Shown here: positions 48,737-59,605 of the stretch, piece after piece | Position numbering within the stretch: position 1 is the stretch's first letter | Layout: each line of letters begins with the position of its first letter | Origin: Mucor racemosus | Taxonomy: Eukaryota; Mucoromycota; Mucoromycetes; Mucorales; Mucoraceae | Assembly (NCBI GenBank): GCA_027405735.1 | Contig: JAPEHQ010000008.1 | Coordinates: 2,108,001-2,172,000 of the forward strand | DNA length: 64,000 nt | Direction of reading: 5' to 3' | Notes under the pieces: generated by a model | Seen by the model: the letters and a program-made list of their open reading frames with translations, nothing else | Database searches by the model: none | Told to the model about the DNA's origin: nothing | Translations under genes and position numbers: made by a program

Positions 48737-49112
48737 GAAATTATTCAGCAAAAAAGAAATCTGGCACTTGAATTGTTCCCCAACAAACTTACTTTTCTTG
48801 ACGTTCGCCACGACGACGACTCATGGCGAGTTCAACGATGATTCTAATATTACAAAAAACGGGTTAATTTTGAACCTGGCGACTGTTTTCTGCAAAAAAA
48901 TATAATAAAATTCACCTTTGACCCAAGAATTTAGTATCGTGGATATCATGAACAGCATCTTCAGCATCAATTTTATCTGCAAATTCAACAAAGCCAAATC
49001 CGCTCTTTACAGTAACATCAAGAATTCTACCATAATCTTTGAAAAGATCTTCAAGATCACGTCTGTTGGCATCGCGAGCAAGTCGACCAATATAAACTCT
49101 GTGTCCACCCAT
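47520..49112 (-). CDS. SR-family splicing factor, two RRMs plus RS domain
   Basis: Six exons (49112-48916, 48843-48793, 48686-48632, 48142-48069, 48003-47907, 47846-47520) give 266 residues. RRM1 (residues ~4-75) has RNP2 VYIGRL and RNP1 GFGFVEF; RRM2 (~85-160) has RNP2 RIIVKNIP and a degenerate RNP1 (GEGVVEF), as in SRSF4/5/6 or fission-yeast Srp2-type proteins. The C-terminus is an SR/RS domain (SRSRDSRSRSRSRSRSP) followed by an acidic segment and a short second RS run. It should act in constitutive and regulated splicing. Intron 3 is 489 bp, far longer than others in the window, and intron 2 holds a ~37-nt homopolymer; both hint at autoregulatory splicing. Confidence 0.88.
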
Positions 49113-50451
49113 AATTGTTGTATGTATTTACGTAAAAGAAAAAAAAAAGTTGAGCTAGGTATCAAAAGGATGTAAAAGATTGATATAAAAAGTCACATCA
49201 GAAAGTGCGCAAACAACGTAATTAGACTGGGTTGGCATGAAGCTTTGGGCCAAAACAATACAAGAAGAACCCTACGTGCAGTTCGTATGTTTATATTTGA
49301 CCTTAACTCCGAGGTATTTCTTCACCTCAAAAAAACAACTAATGGTGGTGAAACGGCTATCAAAAGATACCCCTTGGTCTTTTCTATACATTGATATTTT
49401 TTAATTTTGTTAAATCATTGTTTTATTGCTGTTTTACTACTGTTTTATCCCATCATTCGATCATATTTCCCACATAGATTTAGAATTCACGGCCCGATTC
49501 GTCAGGCGGCTTTAATCAACCGAATTTTGTTTCAATTTGAATTTTTTTTTTACTTTTTCACGGATATCTTTAAAAATCGTATAGATAACCTAGTTTACTG
49601 AATAAAGCTTGTTTGTAGAGAATTTGATGGCGAATCCGATGAAATCAGTTCGCGGGAAGCTTTTGACTAAAAGTATTGAGCACATCCAGATTATCGAAAA
49701 ACCGGGTTTTCACTCTTACTTCAATTTTTCAATTAAGAAATATCAAAATGATTAACTGTATATGCTGGCCTGGGAAATTTGGGTCATTTTAAGCTTAGAA
49801 ATACCTTAGTAAAAGTCTTCATTTTCGAGGTGAAAAATTCAATTTAACAATTTGAGGTCATTTTCCCTTACTATACCTCATGGAAACTCGCCAATTTTTA
49901 ATCAATTTTTTGTCACTCCAAAAATTAGAAAAATGAGTATATATCGATGATATGGGTTATTAGAAATGAGTTTGGCTATTTTTCCGTTCTCGAAAACGTC
50001 AAATACCGTAATTACATACCAATTTACATAAAATTATTACTAAAATACGCTTTTTTTGTAGTAAAAATCGACCACGAGGGACCACTTTGCGCGAAATTTT
50101 GATATATTGATTGTGATGCATTATTCATAATGCCAGGAATAATTACCGTGCTATAATTGCAGTTGTACAGAGTTTTGCGAGCCTCGAAACCCACAAGAAA
50201 TGTCTGACAACGCTTGTCTGACGTTTCCAGGAGGAGTGATTCTCATAATCAAAGTATGCATTATACAAGCGAGATATAGTTACATGCTTACTGCCATTAG
50301 AAAGGTAAGAAGCAAGGTAATTGTTGTTTCTAAGAGCGCTTATTTTTTATGCATATTGAAGTAATTACAACGTTTTAAAAGTTGAACTTTTGTTCCTAAA
50401 ACGTTAAATAATTCTGAGATTTAAAGCTCTATGGTGGAGTTATTTTCAAAA
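49113..50451. other. Spacer between the SR gene and the second transposon island
   Basis: SR-factor promoter, then about 1.2 kb of AT-rich sequence without a recognisable family, terminal repeat or ORF. A short plus-strand ORF at 49407-49601 has no coding character. Confidence 0.45.
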
Positions 50452-50464
50452 TGTTATAACAATG

Positions 50465-50740
50465 ACAATAATAGGATGTTTCTGATGTTATATTGACATT
50501 TATCATACGGCGGGCTGATGATACGTTTGATACTACTGTAGATGGAACTAGTCGATTTAATTTATGGGATTTGAATGCAAATACCAAGGAACCATTTGTA
50601 AGTGCTTAAGTTGGTTCTAGTAATAAAGCATTGAATCAACTGGCTAGAGACAAAGAGGGTAAGAAAGCGGCAATAGGTTCCAGTGATGGCCATGTTTATA
50701 TTTATGTTTATGATATTGGAGAAATAAGACTAAAACTTAA
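50465..50740 (+). pseudogene. Dynein intermediate chain-like fragment, copy 3
   Basis: The plus strand reads FNLWDLNANTKEPF, then ALNQLARDKEGKKAAIGSS and GHVYIYVYDIGE. A stop precedes the second half (GCTTAAG), and the donor after the GE codon is lost (AATAAG instead of GTAAG). It is homologous to 13981-14240 on the other strand. Confidence 0.6.
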
Positions 50741-52752
50741 TGTAAATCACCTCTAGCGCAATAATTATAAAGACTATATTATCATCAAATAAACTATCAC
50801 ACAATATTAACATGTATAAAAATTTACAGTAATAAGCTTGAATCAAGTGGGTACAACAGCATCATAAATTCTTGAAAAAGTTCTCAAGTATTATAAAATC
50901 TCTTATTTTTAAGACTTACAAAGCTTATAAGCGGAATATTAATTTAGAAAATTATTTTTGTCCAGATCATCAATTTTGACATTTTTTAATTTTTTTTTTC
51001 TGATTTTGCAAATCTAGAGTTAATTATACTACTAATTATAAAAACAAAAAATATACACATATACAGAGTTTAGCGCTCTATTTGCTCAATAAAAAATAAC
51101 AAACATTTTTATTGCAAATTATTACATGAAAATCCTTTAATCAAAAAACCGTTTTTGGGCCAAAAGTACAAATTTTCATTACTTAATATTTAATATTAAG
51201 CTTTTATAAAATGTGTATTAGTCATGGCTACAATTTTCTCTCACAATGTAGTATATTTAAACGTTGATTTTGGTATCAAAATTTGATTTTTCTGTTTTTT
51301 GATCAAAATCACGAGTGTTGGTAAGGATAAAATGAGTCTCAAAAATGTCCGCTACAAAGTCTGAATTTTCAGACCACATATGGTTAAATATAAGAAAACG
51401 TTAAAAAAAAGAAACGCTTTTTTATTTAAAACTTAGATATACCATAGTATAAGAGACTTAGCCGTTCAATCGTGCTATGCTCAATTACGGCGTCGCTTTA
51501 CGGGCTTGTTTTTGCAATTTTTTAATGAATCTATGATATGACAGGCGTTTTTTCTGGTAGAAAAATGTATGTTTTTCTGGTAACAGATATTGCCTATTTT
51601 GTTTAATCTATGGTTCATGCGCTGTAATACTGCTTTTGCGTTGGCTGAAATGAGCAACTTAGCAGGGCTTTAATTGTGCTAAATAGTGTAAAGCGTCGAA
51701 AATTCTTTTCTAGATATGTTGTTTCTCTCTTTTTGTTTTCATATTCCAAGGAGATATTTACCGTTTGATAAATCATATCAGACTATCAAGCTGGTATTCT
51801 TTTGTTTTATCTGAATACGCATTCTAACAACATAAGAAACTAATGTTTTTAATAAATGTAGCAGTCTATATTAAAGACTGATATTTTCATTTAAACGCAT
51901 TTTAAGATCAAATATCATTATTTACTACTGTATTGTTGAACGTATTTCTTGATTACCAGATTAAATCGAAGGAATAATATTTATATCTAATCAATGAGAA
52001 GCTAGAATTGGCTACAAACCCATAAAATGTTCCAGAAAAGTGATAAAATTTCAAATGATATAGAAACAAAAAAAAAAGAATAACTAATGTTTTGTCTAAT
52101 AACCATAGTTTTGATCGTAGCTACTGTATACTTGAAAACTAATTCTTTTTACAGCTGACAATTGTAAATTAAAATACTAGGTTTAAAGAAGGTTAATTTG
52201 TTTAAATTTTATGATTGATAAAGCAACATTTATAGCTTTAAATCTGGCTTGCATATGAATTTAAGCAGTAAGTGTTATTTAATTTTATGCTCAAGCAAAA
52301 ACTGTTGTTGCTGTAAACATTATTATAGTTATAAACATATTTACAAATAATAATAATCGTAAATATATTGGCTCTTGCATGTATTGTTCTACATCTCTTC
52401 TATATCAACAACGTATTGAATTGTATTATTGTCTATAATCTATATTAATAAAAACAAATGTAATTTAAAAACCCATTCCAGTAAAAAAATGCAATGGAAT
52501 TTTGAGAACGACACGATGCTCATGTACAAACCAATTTGTGCCCATATAATCAGCTCATTATGCTCATGGTCAGATTTTATCGTTATGCACAAATAGGAAT
52601 AATGATATGCATGTTTATGGGCAATTCCACTATTATTATGCACACATTGGATTAATGTCATGCACACGGACAGAATCTACAATTCTACACATACAGGCTT
52701 AGAGTTACGCCCGTGTGCAGTTTTTTTTGTTGGACCCATGTGCATCTTGTTA

Positions 52753-54107
52753 CAGTGACATCGAAAAAATATACGCTGAAAAAATTTCTATTTTGGGAAT
52801 TTCAATATAGTTATACATTTTACAAATGACCTTTTCTATCGACTATTCATTATGAATAAACCACTTCAAATTACACATGCTAATAAAGAATACTATTAAT
52901 TATGAATATCTGAAATTTGAAGCAAAAAAATTAATATTTCGTATGTTTTCCTTTAGCTGCAATTACAGCAGCACATCTTGCTGGCATTGAAGCAACTAAG
53001 GCTCGAAGATAAGATTTGCTAATCTTCGACCATTCGTCTCTAATAATGCTCTCAAACTGTACTGCATTAGTAACATTGATTGTACGTTTATTGACACGAA
53101 GTTTGAGGTAACCCCATATATGCTCGATGGGGTTTAAATCAGGACTATTGGGAGGCCAAAAGTCAAACATTGTCAGTTGGTTCCTTGACTTGTACCACTT
53201 CGCATAGGTCCCTGTATGGATGGGAGCACCATCCTCTTGGTATATAAGGTTATGACCATACAATCTGCATTGATCCTCAAGCCAAGGGATTGTCTGGTTT
53301 GCGAGTAGAGACGCGTATTTTTCCTGGTCAATTGACCCTTCCATAATGACCAATGGGCCCAAAGCTCCAGCATGAAAGCATCCCCACATCATTAGCGAAC
53401 ATCTTCCGAACTTTAATGTTTGCACTTTATGTCTATCCTGCAATGCTTCTCCAGGCATTCGGATGACATTCATACCTGGTGCACCCTTTCCAAGTCGAGA
53501 CATTGACTCATCCGACCAAACTACATTCTCCCACTGTTCAGGTGTCCAATTGAGCCTTTTGGTACACCATTCAAGCCTTTTTTTAATTTGAGGAGGTGAC
53601 AAGGCTGGCACTTTAGTAATTACATACTGTTGGAAACTTATTTCTTTGGTATACTTCTTGAAAGTATCCAAACAAATGTCCATACCTGCAGCCCTCATTA
53701 ACTTCCAGTGATCCTTGAACGTATCCATCGGTGTACGACGAATTGATGTTCGCATACGATTTTTTTGGGTGGTTGTTACCTTTGGGGGTCTTCCAGGTCT
53801 CTCTGCTGGTAAGGGACTACCTGCTTCCTTATACCTATTGATGGTATCTCTCACACTTGATTCAGTGACACCAAACCGACGCACAATCTCAGAAAACTTT
53901 CCTCCCCACTCCCATGCGCCAACCAAACGTCCATATTCAACCGCTTCAAGCTCCTTACGGCTATCTGTGTTGATTCTCTTCAAAATTCTGTAATTAGGAG
54001 CAGTTTTTATTTAGTAAAATATTTAAATAAAGGCAATTAAAGTCGATATGTTATCTGTCTCGTTTATTAAAAATTCTATTTCAGCGTACATTTTTTCAAT
54101 GTCACGG
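52753..54107 (-). mobile_element. Tc1/mariner element with intact transposase
   Basis: Terminal inverted repeats of about 30 nt (left CAGTGACATCGAAAAAAT; right end reads CCGTGACATTGAAAAAAT on the other strand), flanked by TA at 52751-52752 and 54108-54109. R2 (near 19335) and R4 (near 61590) both show the empty site CTTGTTATCTTTTT with one TA, so boundaries are exact. Its sequence family differs from the Tc1 element next to it. Confidence 0.92.
52931..53983 (-). CDS. Tc1/mariner DDE transposase, full length (350 residues)
   Basis: One uninterrupted ORF, the expected size for a Tc1-type transposase. The N-terminal half has helix-turn-helix character (EIVRRFGVTESSVRDTINRY) and an AT-hook-like GRPPK (~64-68). 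The catalytic triad is Asp158 (VVWSDES), Asp251 (YQEDGAPIH) and Glu287 (NPIEHIW), 35 residues between the last two, so DD35E rather than the commoner DD34E. With TIRs and target duplication intact this copy could be, or recently have been, active. It sits inside R3, hence is younger than the block duplication. Confidence 0.92.
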   Translation of the reverse strand: MKRINTDSRKELEAVEYGRLVGAWEWGGKFSEIVRRFGVTESSVRDTINRYKEAGSPLPAERPGRPPKVTTTQKNRMRTSIRRTPMDTFKDHWKLMRAAGMDICLDTFKKYTKEISFQQYVITKVPALSPPQIKKRLEWCTKRLNWTPEQWENVVWSDESMSRLGKGAPGMNVIRMPGEALQDRHKVQTLKFGRCSLMMWGCFHAGALGPLVIMEGSIDQEKYASLLANQTIPWLEDQCRLYGHNLIYQEDGAPIHTGTYAKWYKSRNQLTMFDFWPPNSPDLNPIEHIWGYLKLRVNKRTINVTNAVQFESIIRDEWSKISKSYLRALVASMPARCAAVIAAKGKHTKY

Positions 54108-54214
54108 TATCTTTTTGGCCATTATTCAGTGGACGCAACAACTCATCAGGCTATAGTGTGCAGCCCACCTGGATACAACGAAATCATCTTGTGCAGCACA
54201 GGTCGGCCGTAGTG

Positions 54215-54578
54215 CTTTTATATATAAATCCTTTAAATTTGTGATTTTATGGACTTTTTTTGAACCTGGTTGTATCATATTATACTTTTCAAGTTAAACC
54301 CGTTATTAGTAGGCTTATAACGTTGTAGGTTGTATTTATGCTTTACTTAAAATAAGCCTTTGAATAATTAATAGCAATACAGTCGAACCTTAATTTTTGT
54401 ATGAAATTTCGATACCTGCATCTTATAGCTGCTTGGAATATTTAAACAGCAGCGTCCGGGCTGTCCGGTAATTTTTTTCTAAAAATTTAAGGACTGGAAA
54501 TATCATTAGATGGCCGCTTCCGGAGATTGTTCGGATTTTTTTGGAAGAGTGACCATTGCCAAAAATATGAATCATATA
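54215..54578. other. Shared flank between R3 and the Tc1 copy
   Basis: About 360 bp that is the inverted counterpart of 18855-19224, showing that the two islands share more than individual transposons. No coding content. Confidence 0.7.
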
Positions 54579-54672
54579 CAGTCGGGGTTACTAATGTTTC
54601 ATCCATTCCCTATTTTTTCTATTTTTTTTTGGTCATACTTTTCTTCCAAACGCTTTCTTTATTAATAAAACA

Positions 54673-55996
54673 ATGTCTAAAACTTTTGAAATTAACATCA
54701 ATAAATTGCGAGACCCAACAGGAACCAAACAAGATGTAAAAAAACAAATGAAGCTTGGCGCAATTTTTTATTTAAAACAGCTTGGATTTAGCGAATATGA
54801 CACTTCTACTATGATTGATATAAATCGTCCTACAATCCAAAGTATCATATCCAGAGGAGATCAGACTGGTACTACTTTAACAGGAAAACGTACTGGAAGG
54901 TCATCTACCTTTGATGATTATACACAACGCCATTTGGAGCAATCAATAAGGAGAGATCCCTCTCAAACATTAGAGACCATTACGGAGCAACTCAGAATGA
55001 TGGGAAAAAATGTCTCTCGCTCGACAGCAAGAAAATGGATAAGAAAGTTGGACTTTAAGTACTATAAACCTGCTGTTAAACCCAAGTTAACAGAGGAACA
55101 TAAAAAAAATAGACTGAAATGGGCACAATTTCATATCAATTGGTCTAATGAACAATGGAGACGAGTGATTTGGTCTGATGAGTCAAGATTTCGTGTTTGT
55201 GGCAATGACGGTACACCATTAGTTCTAAGAAAACAAGTTAAAAAGTATGAGAGTTGCCATAATATTGTCGGTTTTTGAGGATATTAAACAGCCAATTTTG
55301 AAGCCACTTCCATTTCTAACTCATATTGAAATGTAATTCTTATAAATAGTCTTTTAAACCAAGACCTAGAAGTTCTGGATTCTTTCTTTTACCATTAGTT
55401 TTTCTAGTAATAAAGCCTACGTTCTCCATGATAAAGGTTACTAGTCTTTATTATTATTATTTCTATAAATAAGATTGTATGTATCCATAAACTCTCAAAT
55501 ATTACGTTCGGTAAAATTTGGTGGTGGTAGTGTGATGGTTTGGTCTTGTTTTTTGGGCTGGGGGTTTTGGACCTTTGGTCTTTATTGACGGAAATATGAA
55601 TCAAAGATCATATATTGATGTATTGTCGCAGCATTACATTCCCTGGGTTCAAGACTTACATCAAAATGAAGGTACTGATTTTGTGTTCAGGAGGACAATG
55701 CTACCTGTCATGCAGGTGCATATGCAAAATGGTGGAAGAGATCACATTCAATGAATGTTATAGAGGACTGGCCAACACAAATTCCTGATCTCAACCCCAT
55801 TGAACATGTTTGGAGCGAGCTCGCTCGTAAATTACGTAGTCGTAAACATCTAATCAATAATACCGAAGACCTTCGACGGGAACTTCTCGTCGCTTGGGAG
55901 AACATTGATGCTGAGTTCGCTGCCAAGTTAATTGAAAGTATGCTCAAAAGATGTCAGGCAATTATAGATAGCAAGGGAGAAGCAACAAAATATTAG
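54673..55996 (+). pseudogene. Tc1-type transposase, split by an LTR and frameshifted
   Basis: An open first part from MSKTFEININKL through WSDESRFRVCGND up to KYESCHN, then the LTR insertion, then the C-terminal half in shifted frames ending LNPIEHVWSELARKLRS. The frameshift at WGFWTFG is shared with copy 1; a second near 55690 removes the middle Asp frame and is private. Confidence 0.88.
55266..55497. mobile_element. Solo LTR, family F, inside Tc1 copy 2
   Basis: It starts TGTCGG and ends CTCTCA, flanked by AATAT (55261-55265 and 55498-55502). Tc1 copy 1 reads through this position, giving the empty site. Confidence 0.75.
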
Positions 55997-56174
55997 TTTT
56001 GTTATTTTATTTTTACTTTCAAGTAATAAACATATATATCTTATTTTTGACGAAGTATAGAATCATCAGAGACTTGTAATTAAAGAGCAAACCAAATTTG
56101 GACATAGGTGTTCATTATATTTTCATTTTCTTAATTTTTTTTTGGATGAAACATTAGTAACCCCAACTGTACTA

Positions 56175-56717
56175 TGTTGCATGCCACCAAGTACCATATG
56201 TTATCACCTTCTACAGTATCAATACATCTTACAATCTATTGACTACGACATGTATTGAAGTGCAAATTCTTGATATCGGATATTATAAATAAGAAACTCT
56301 TAGCGTACTAAGTATATTATTCAGCAGCAATTAACAAGAACGTTTGTATTTCAATTATGACACCATATTATTTCATCCCAGCGGTTAATCAATTAAGTAG
56401 CTACTGTATTAAATCAAAGTTCAAGCATAATTAGCGCAGCATTGAAACAAAGCAACTTTTAATCTCTTCAACAAAGGTTAAATTATGATTAATTCATTTC
56501 AATCCATAGATTACTATCAAACAGATCTAAAGGATCAATAATGCCTTCAATTACATCTCAGAACCTCAATGTCAAATCAATATAAAAGGCCATACTTTTA
56601 TATTTAAATAAGCAATATTTTGTTTTTTTATACAGTTGAAGAACTGATTCATTACTCATTCTCTTTTAATCGTATTCTTTTGTAAGTGTTATTCATCAAA
56701 CCTGAAAATATACGACA
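56175..56717 (-). mobile_element. LTR family A, copy 4
   Basis: It starts TGTTGCATGCCACC and ends AATATACGACA; inverted counterpart of 16929-17479. It abuts the Tc1 element by 3-5 bp. The neighbouring 56718-56935 is the coding-like block described at 8850-9010. Confidence 0.65.
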
Positions 56718-56935
56718 AGGCTAAGCCTTTTGCAATTCTGCGGATCAGCACTAGAAGTATCTGCCATTGCAACGGGAGGTCGTTTGGATTCATATTTGTT
56801 GAGAAGAACTGATGGGCTTGCTGATCTTAGTAGGTGTAAGTAGCAAGTAAACAACTTGTTGCTCAAACTGGCTGAACGTACAATGATCCATGGATGCTGG
56901 TAGTATTGGTGTCGAGCCTGGTTTTGCCGGCCAAA
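56718..56935 (+). pseudogene. Coding-like block, second island copy
   Basis: The plus strand gives LLQFCGSALEVSAIATGG and RLDSYLLRRTDGLADL before a stop. The inverted counterpart at about 16715-16928 keeps the same reading with a few changes. GSALEVSAIATGGRLDSY resembles the C-terminal inositol-monophosphatase motif. Family assignment is tentative. Confidence 0.3.
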
Positions 56936-57094
56936 TTTACTAGTATGCATATCATATGCATTAATAAGAAGGGAAAAAATTTGCTAGACATCTGCAAAAC
57001 ATACTAATTAAGAAAAAAAGGAGGATCATATTCGATGAGAAGCAAGGTCATCGGAGATTTTCTTTTGAAATTCATATCCTAATACCAAAGGGCT

Positions 57095-57185
57095 CCCCTT
57101 TGGCGGGTTTGAACTCACCACGAATATGTGTGTCGCCCACAATTTGTAGCGCATGCGCTACCCGTTAAGCTTGTCACTCTCCTTT
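57095..57185 (-). ncRNA. tRNA-like/SINE-like unit, copy 2
   Basis: The minus strand has A-box-like AGCTTAACGGGTAGCGC and B-box-like TGAGTTCAAACCCGCC. It is the counterpart of 15661-15750, with a closer match to the Pol III B-box consensus. Confidence 0.4.
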
Positions 57186-57518
57186 GGTCTACAATTTTAA
57201 TTTCCATACATGTGAACAGTGAACATGTATTTTTCAATTTTTCACTATTTTGGGAAATGTAGCAAATTAAGGTGTATTTTTTTTTGGAAATGGCAATAGA
57301 GCTTTTCACAAATTGGTAGTACCAATCATTTGAAATAAATGCTAATTTGTGATGGATATACACAAAAATCAATGTCAGTACATTTGTATTAAGCTGTATA
57401 ACACAAAAATTGAATATAAATGAATGCAAAACAATATTTGCCAAAATGGGAGTTAGTATAATAACATGAGCAACGACGCACAGAAACTCAAGTGATATTC
57501 AACAGATGCAGCTGCATG

Positions 57519-57788
57519 TAATGCTTTGTAATTTTGGACTAACAACAAAGGTGGATAATATGCTTATAGATATTATTCTTGTTATTATAAATTGGTGATC
57601 ACTGGATTGATGAAGGTTGGTGTTCTTATTTGTAAATTAGATATTTATTAAGGAATAAATAAAAGTAAAGGGAGTGTAACAAGACAGATAAATCTACAAG
57701 GGATCATGTAATGATTTCCTTGTAGTATTTATATAAGGAATGAGGCAAGGTTTTGCATGAATGAAACTGAAATGTTTGACTCATTACA
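57519..57788. mobile_element. Solo LTR, family C (copy 3)
   Basis: It starts TGTAATGC and ends ACTCATTACA, flanked by CTGCA (57514-57518 and 57789-57793). It is the inverted counterpart of 15054-15325, so this insertion predates the block duplication. Confidence 0.82.
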
Positions 57789-58002
57789 CTGCATTGGGAA
57801 ATTTGGTTTTTAGGTGTTGAAACACCTAGAATTATACTGCAGAACCAAAGTACGCATTATTCATCAAACTAAAGACAGACACCAACTTTCCAATCCACCC
57901 GTGTTGAATGCAGATATCAATTATATAGCTTCTACCAATGCGAAATAGTAATATGATATACTGTATGAATTAATCAGTTTAACAATTATAATCAATGGTA
58001 AC

Positions 58003-58035
58003 AATAATAATAATAATAATAATAATAACAATAAC

Positions 58036-58102
<67 letters not shown>
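58003..58102. repeat. (AAT)n microsatellite, about 100 bp
   Basis: Almost pure AAT units with two AAC interruptions near the start. The paralogous position (14818-14837) has only about seven units. Confidence 0.95.
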
Positions 58103-58674
58103 TGATTACGGTTTTAAAGTAATAACAAAAAACTACCACCAGTATGCTAGTAAATTGTAATTTAATATACTATCGTTGAATATGACCGAATATTAGTGAA
58201 TCAGAGAAAATACTGTTATATCAGAATCTAGATATAGCGCTACAGTAGTCGTATTATCAGGATATTGTTATTATTACACTACTAATAGCTGTTGTATCAC
58301 TTGATAATCCCTCCTATATATAATTTTATTCTCTACATTGAATAAAACCGCACATTTTACTCTTGTCTAATTCTTATTAGTTTTGGTAAAACAAATTCTA
58401 CTGGTAAATAAAAAACTGCTACTCGTCAATGTATGACGAGGTTAAGATTGATAAAAGGTGCTTTCATTGTGTGGTAAAAATCACAATATTTTGATGGATA
58501 GAAATTACAGGACCAGAGATGTTGTGTTTGCTTTAGGATTTTCAAAAGGGTTCAAAAGCATTCTTCATTAAACTCAACTAGATGTTGAATACTCACCATA
58601 TGCGAATTGTATCATTTTGTTTTTTATTTAATTGTTTTATTATTAAAAATCAAGCTTTTCATAGCTTATAACAA

Positions 58675-59080
58675 TGACAGTGGGATGTTTCTGATTTCAG
58701 ATTGGCGGCATTTATCATAAGGCGGACTGATATGATACATTTGATACTACTGTTGATGGAACAAGTCAATTTAATTTATGGAATTTGAATGCAAATACCG
58801 ACACTATAAAGAAAAAATCTCTTAATTCTCTTGATTGTGCCACATTAAGGAAAATAAGAAAATTTTCACTGCTTATTTTTTTAAAATTTTGCCTTATTTT
58901 CCTTAATGTGGCATAATCAAGAGAATTAAGAGATTTTTTCGTCATAGTGCGAGGAACCATTTATAAGTACTTAAGTTAGCTCTGGTAAAGGATTAAATAA
59001 TTTGGCTTGGGACAAAGAGCATAAAAATGCGGCAATACGTTCCAGTGATGACCATGTTTGTGTTTATGATATTGGAGAGG
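58675..59080 (+). pseudogene. Dynein intermediate chain-like fragment, copy 4 (split by a MITE)
   Basis: The plus strand encodes FNLWNLNANTEEPF when the MITE at 58802-58949 is skipped, then LNNLAWDKEHKNAAIRSSD and VCVYDIGE ending at a GTAAGG donor (59081). Stops occur between the halves. Confidence 0.6.
58802..58949. mobile_element. Foldback MITE with CACTA-type ends
   Basis: 148 bp starting CACTATAAAG and ending CGTCATAGTG, flanked by the 3-bp duplication CGA (58799-58801, 58950-58952), as expected of CACTA elements. The two halves are inverted repeats of about 58 nt (both contain ATCTCTTAATTCTCTTGATT on opposite strands), so it can fold into one hairpin. R1 and R3 provide the empty site. 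Confidence 0.85.
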
Positions 59081-59118
59081 TAAGGGTAATAAAAAACTTA
59101 ATGCAAATCACCTCTAGC

Positions 59119-59605
59119 TAAGTATAAAAGACGAGCCGAGCCTAGGACGAGCTTGACCAAAGCTCGCCACAACGAGCCGAGCTTTGTATCACTCGAGCTC
59201 GAGCCGAGCTTTAATAAAAGCTCGTTTGACAAAGACGAGTTTTTGACTTTTTTTTAAAAAGCTCGTTTGAGAAAGACGAGCTTTTGACTTCTTTTCAAAA
59301 AGTTCAAATTTAAATAATAATTAGTAAATGCTATGACATTATTACTTTAGATAATTGTCAATTGACATTCATAAGTTTGCTTTACTTTAGATATTTGTCA
59401 CTGGAAAGGTAAAATAAAGCTCGCATTGAGATGATGAGTTTTAGTCGCTGCATAAAAAAGCTCGTTTGGGGTAAACGAGCTCTAGTCACGCGCAAAAAAA
59501 AGCTCGTCGAGGTTGAACGAGCTTTTTTGTAAGCTCGTCTAACTTTAACGAGCCTTGAGAAAAGCTCGGCTGCATAAAAAAGGCTCGGCTCGTTTAATAT
59601 CACTA
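59119..59605. mobile_element. hAT-type MITE with AGCTCG subterminal repeats
   Basis: 487 bp flanked by the 8-bp duplication CCTCTAGC (59111-59118, 59606-59613), the hAT signature. Ends are imperfect inverted repeats sharing ACGAGCCGAGCCT. Many AAGCTCG/CGAGCTT motifs in both orientations fill both subterminal regions. R3 shows the single-copy site CCTCTAGCGC. No transposase is encoded. Confidence 0.85.

Larger units (their letters stand above)
50452..54214 (+). repeat. R repeat, copy 3 (inverted relative to R1 and R2; carries a mariner insertion)
   Basis: It runs from the dynein-like fragment to GGTCGGCCGTAGTG at 54214, interrupted by the 1355-bp mariner at 52753-54107. From about 50873 to 52140 it appears identical to R4 (59730-60996) apart from one base in an A-run, while flanking parts differ by roughly 10% or more. 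Confidence 0.75.
54579..56169 (+). mobile_element. Tc1/mariner element, copy 2 (dead, interrupted)
   Basis: TIRs CAGTCGGGGTTACTAATG... and ...CATTAGTAACCCCAACTG, flanked by TA at 54577-54578 and 56170-56171. It is the inverted counterpart of 17485-18854. A 232-bp solo LTR has landed in it. Confidence 0.9.

Noticed and set aside
55266..55497. Insertion in the Tc1 copy as a MITE
   Set aside because: No terminal inverted repeat beyond TG/CA; the ends and 5-bp AATAT duplication fit an LTR.
57921..58139. Poly-leucine ORF
   Set aside because: It is the translation of the (AAT)n microsatellite.
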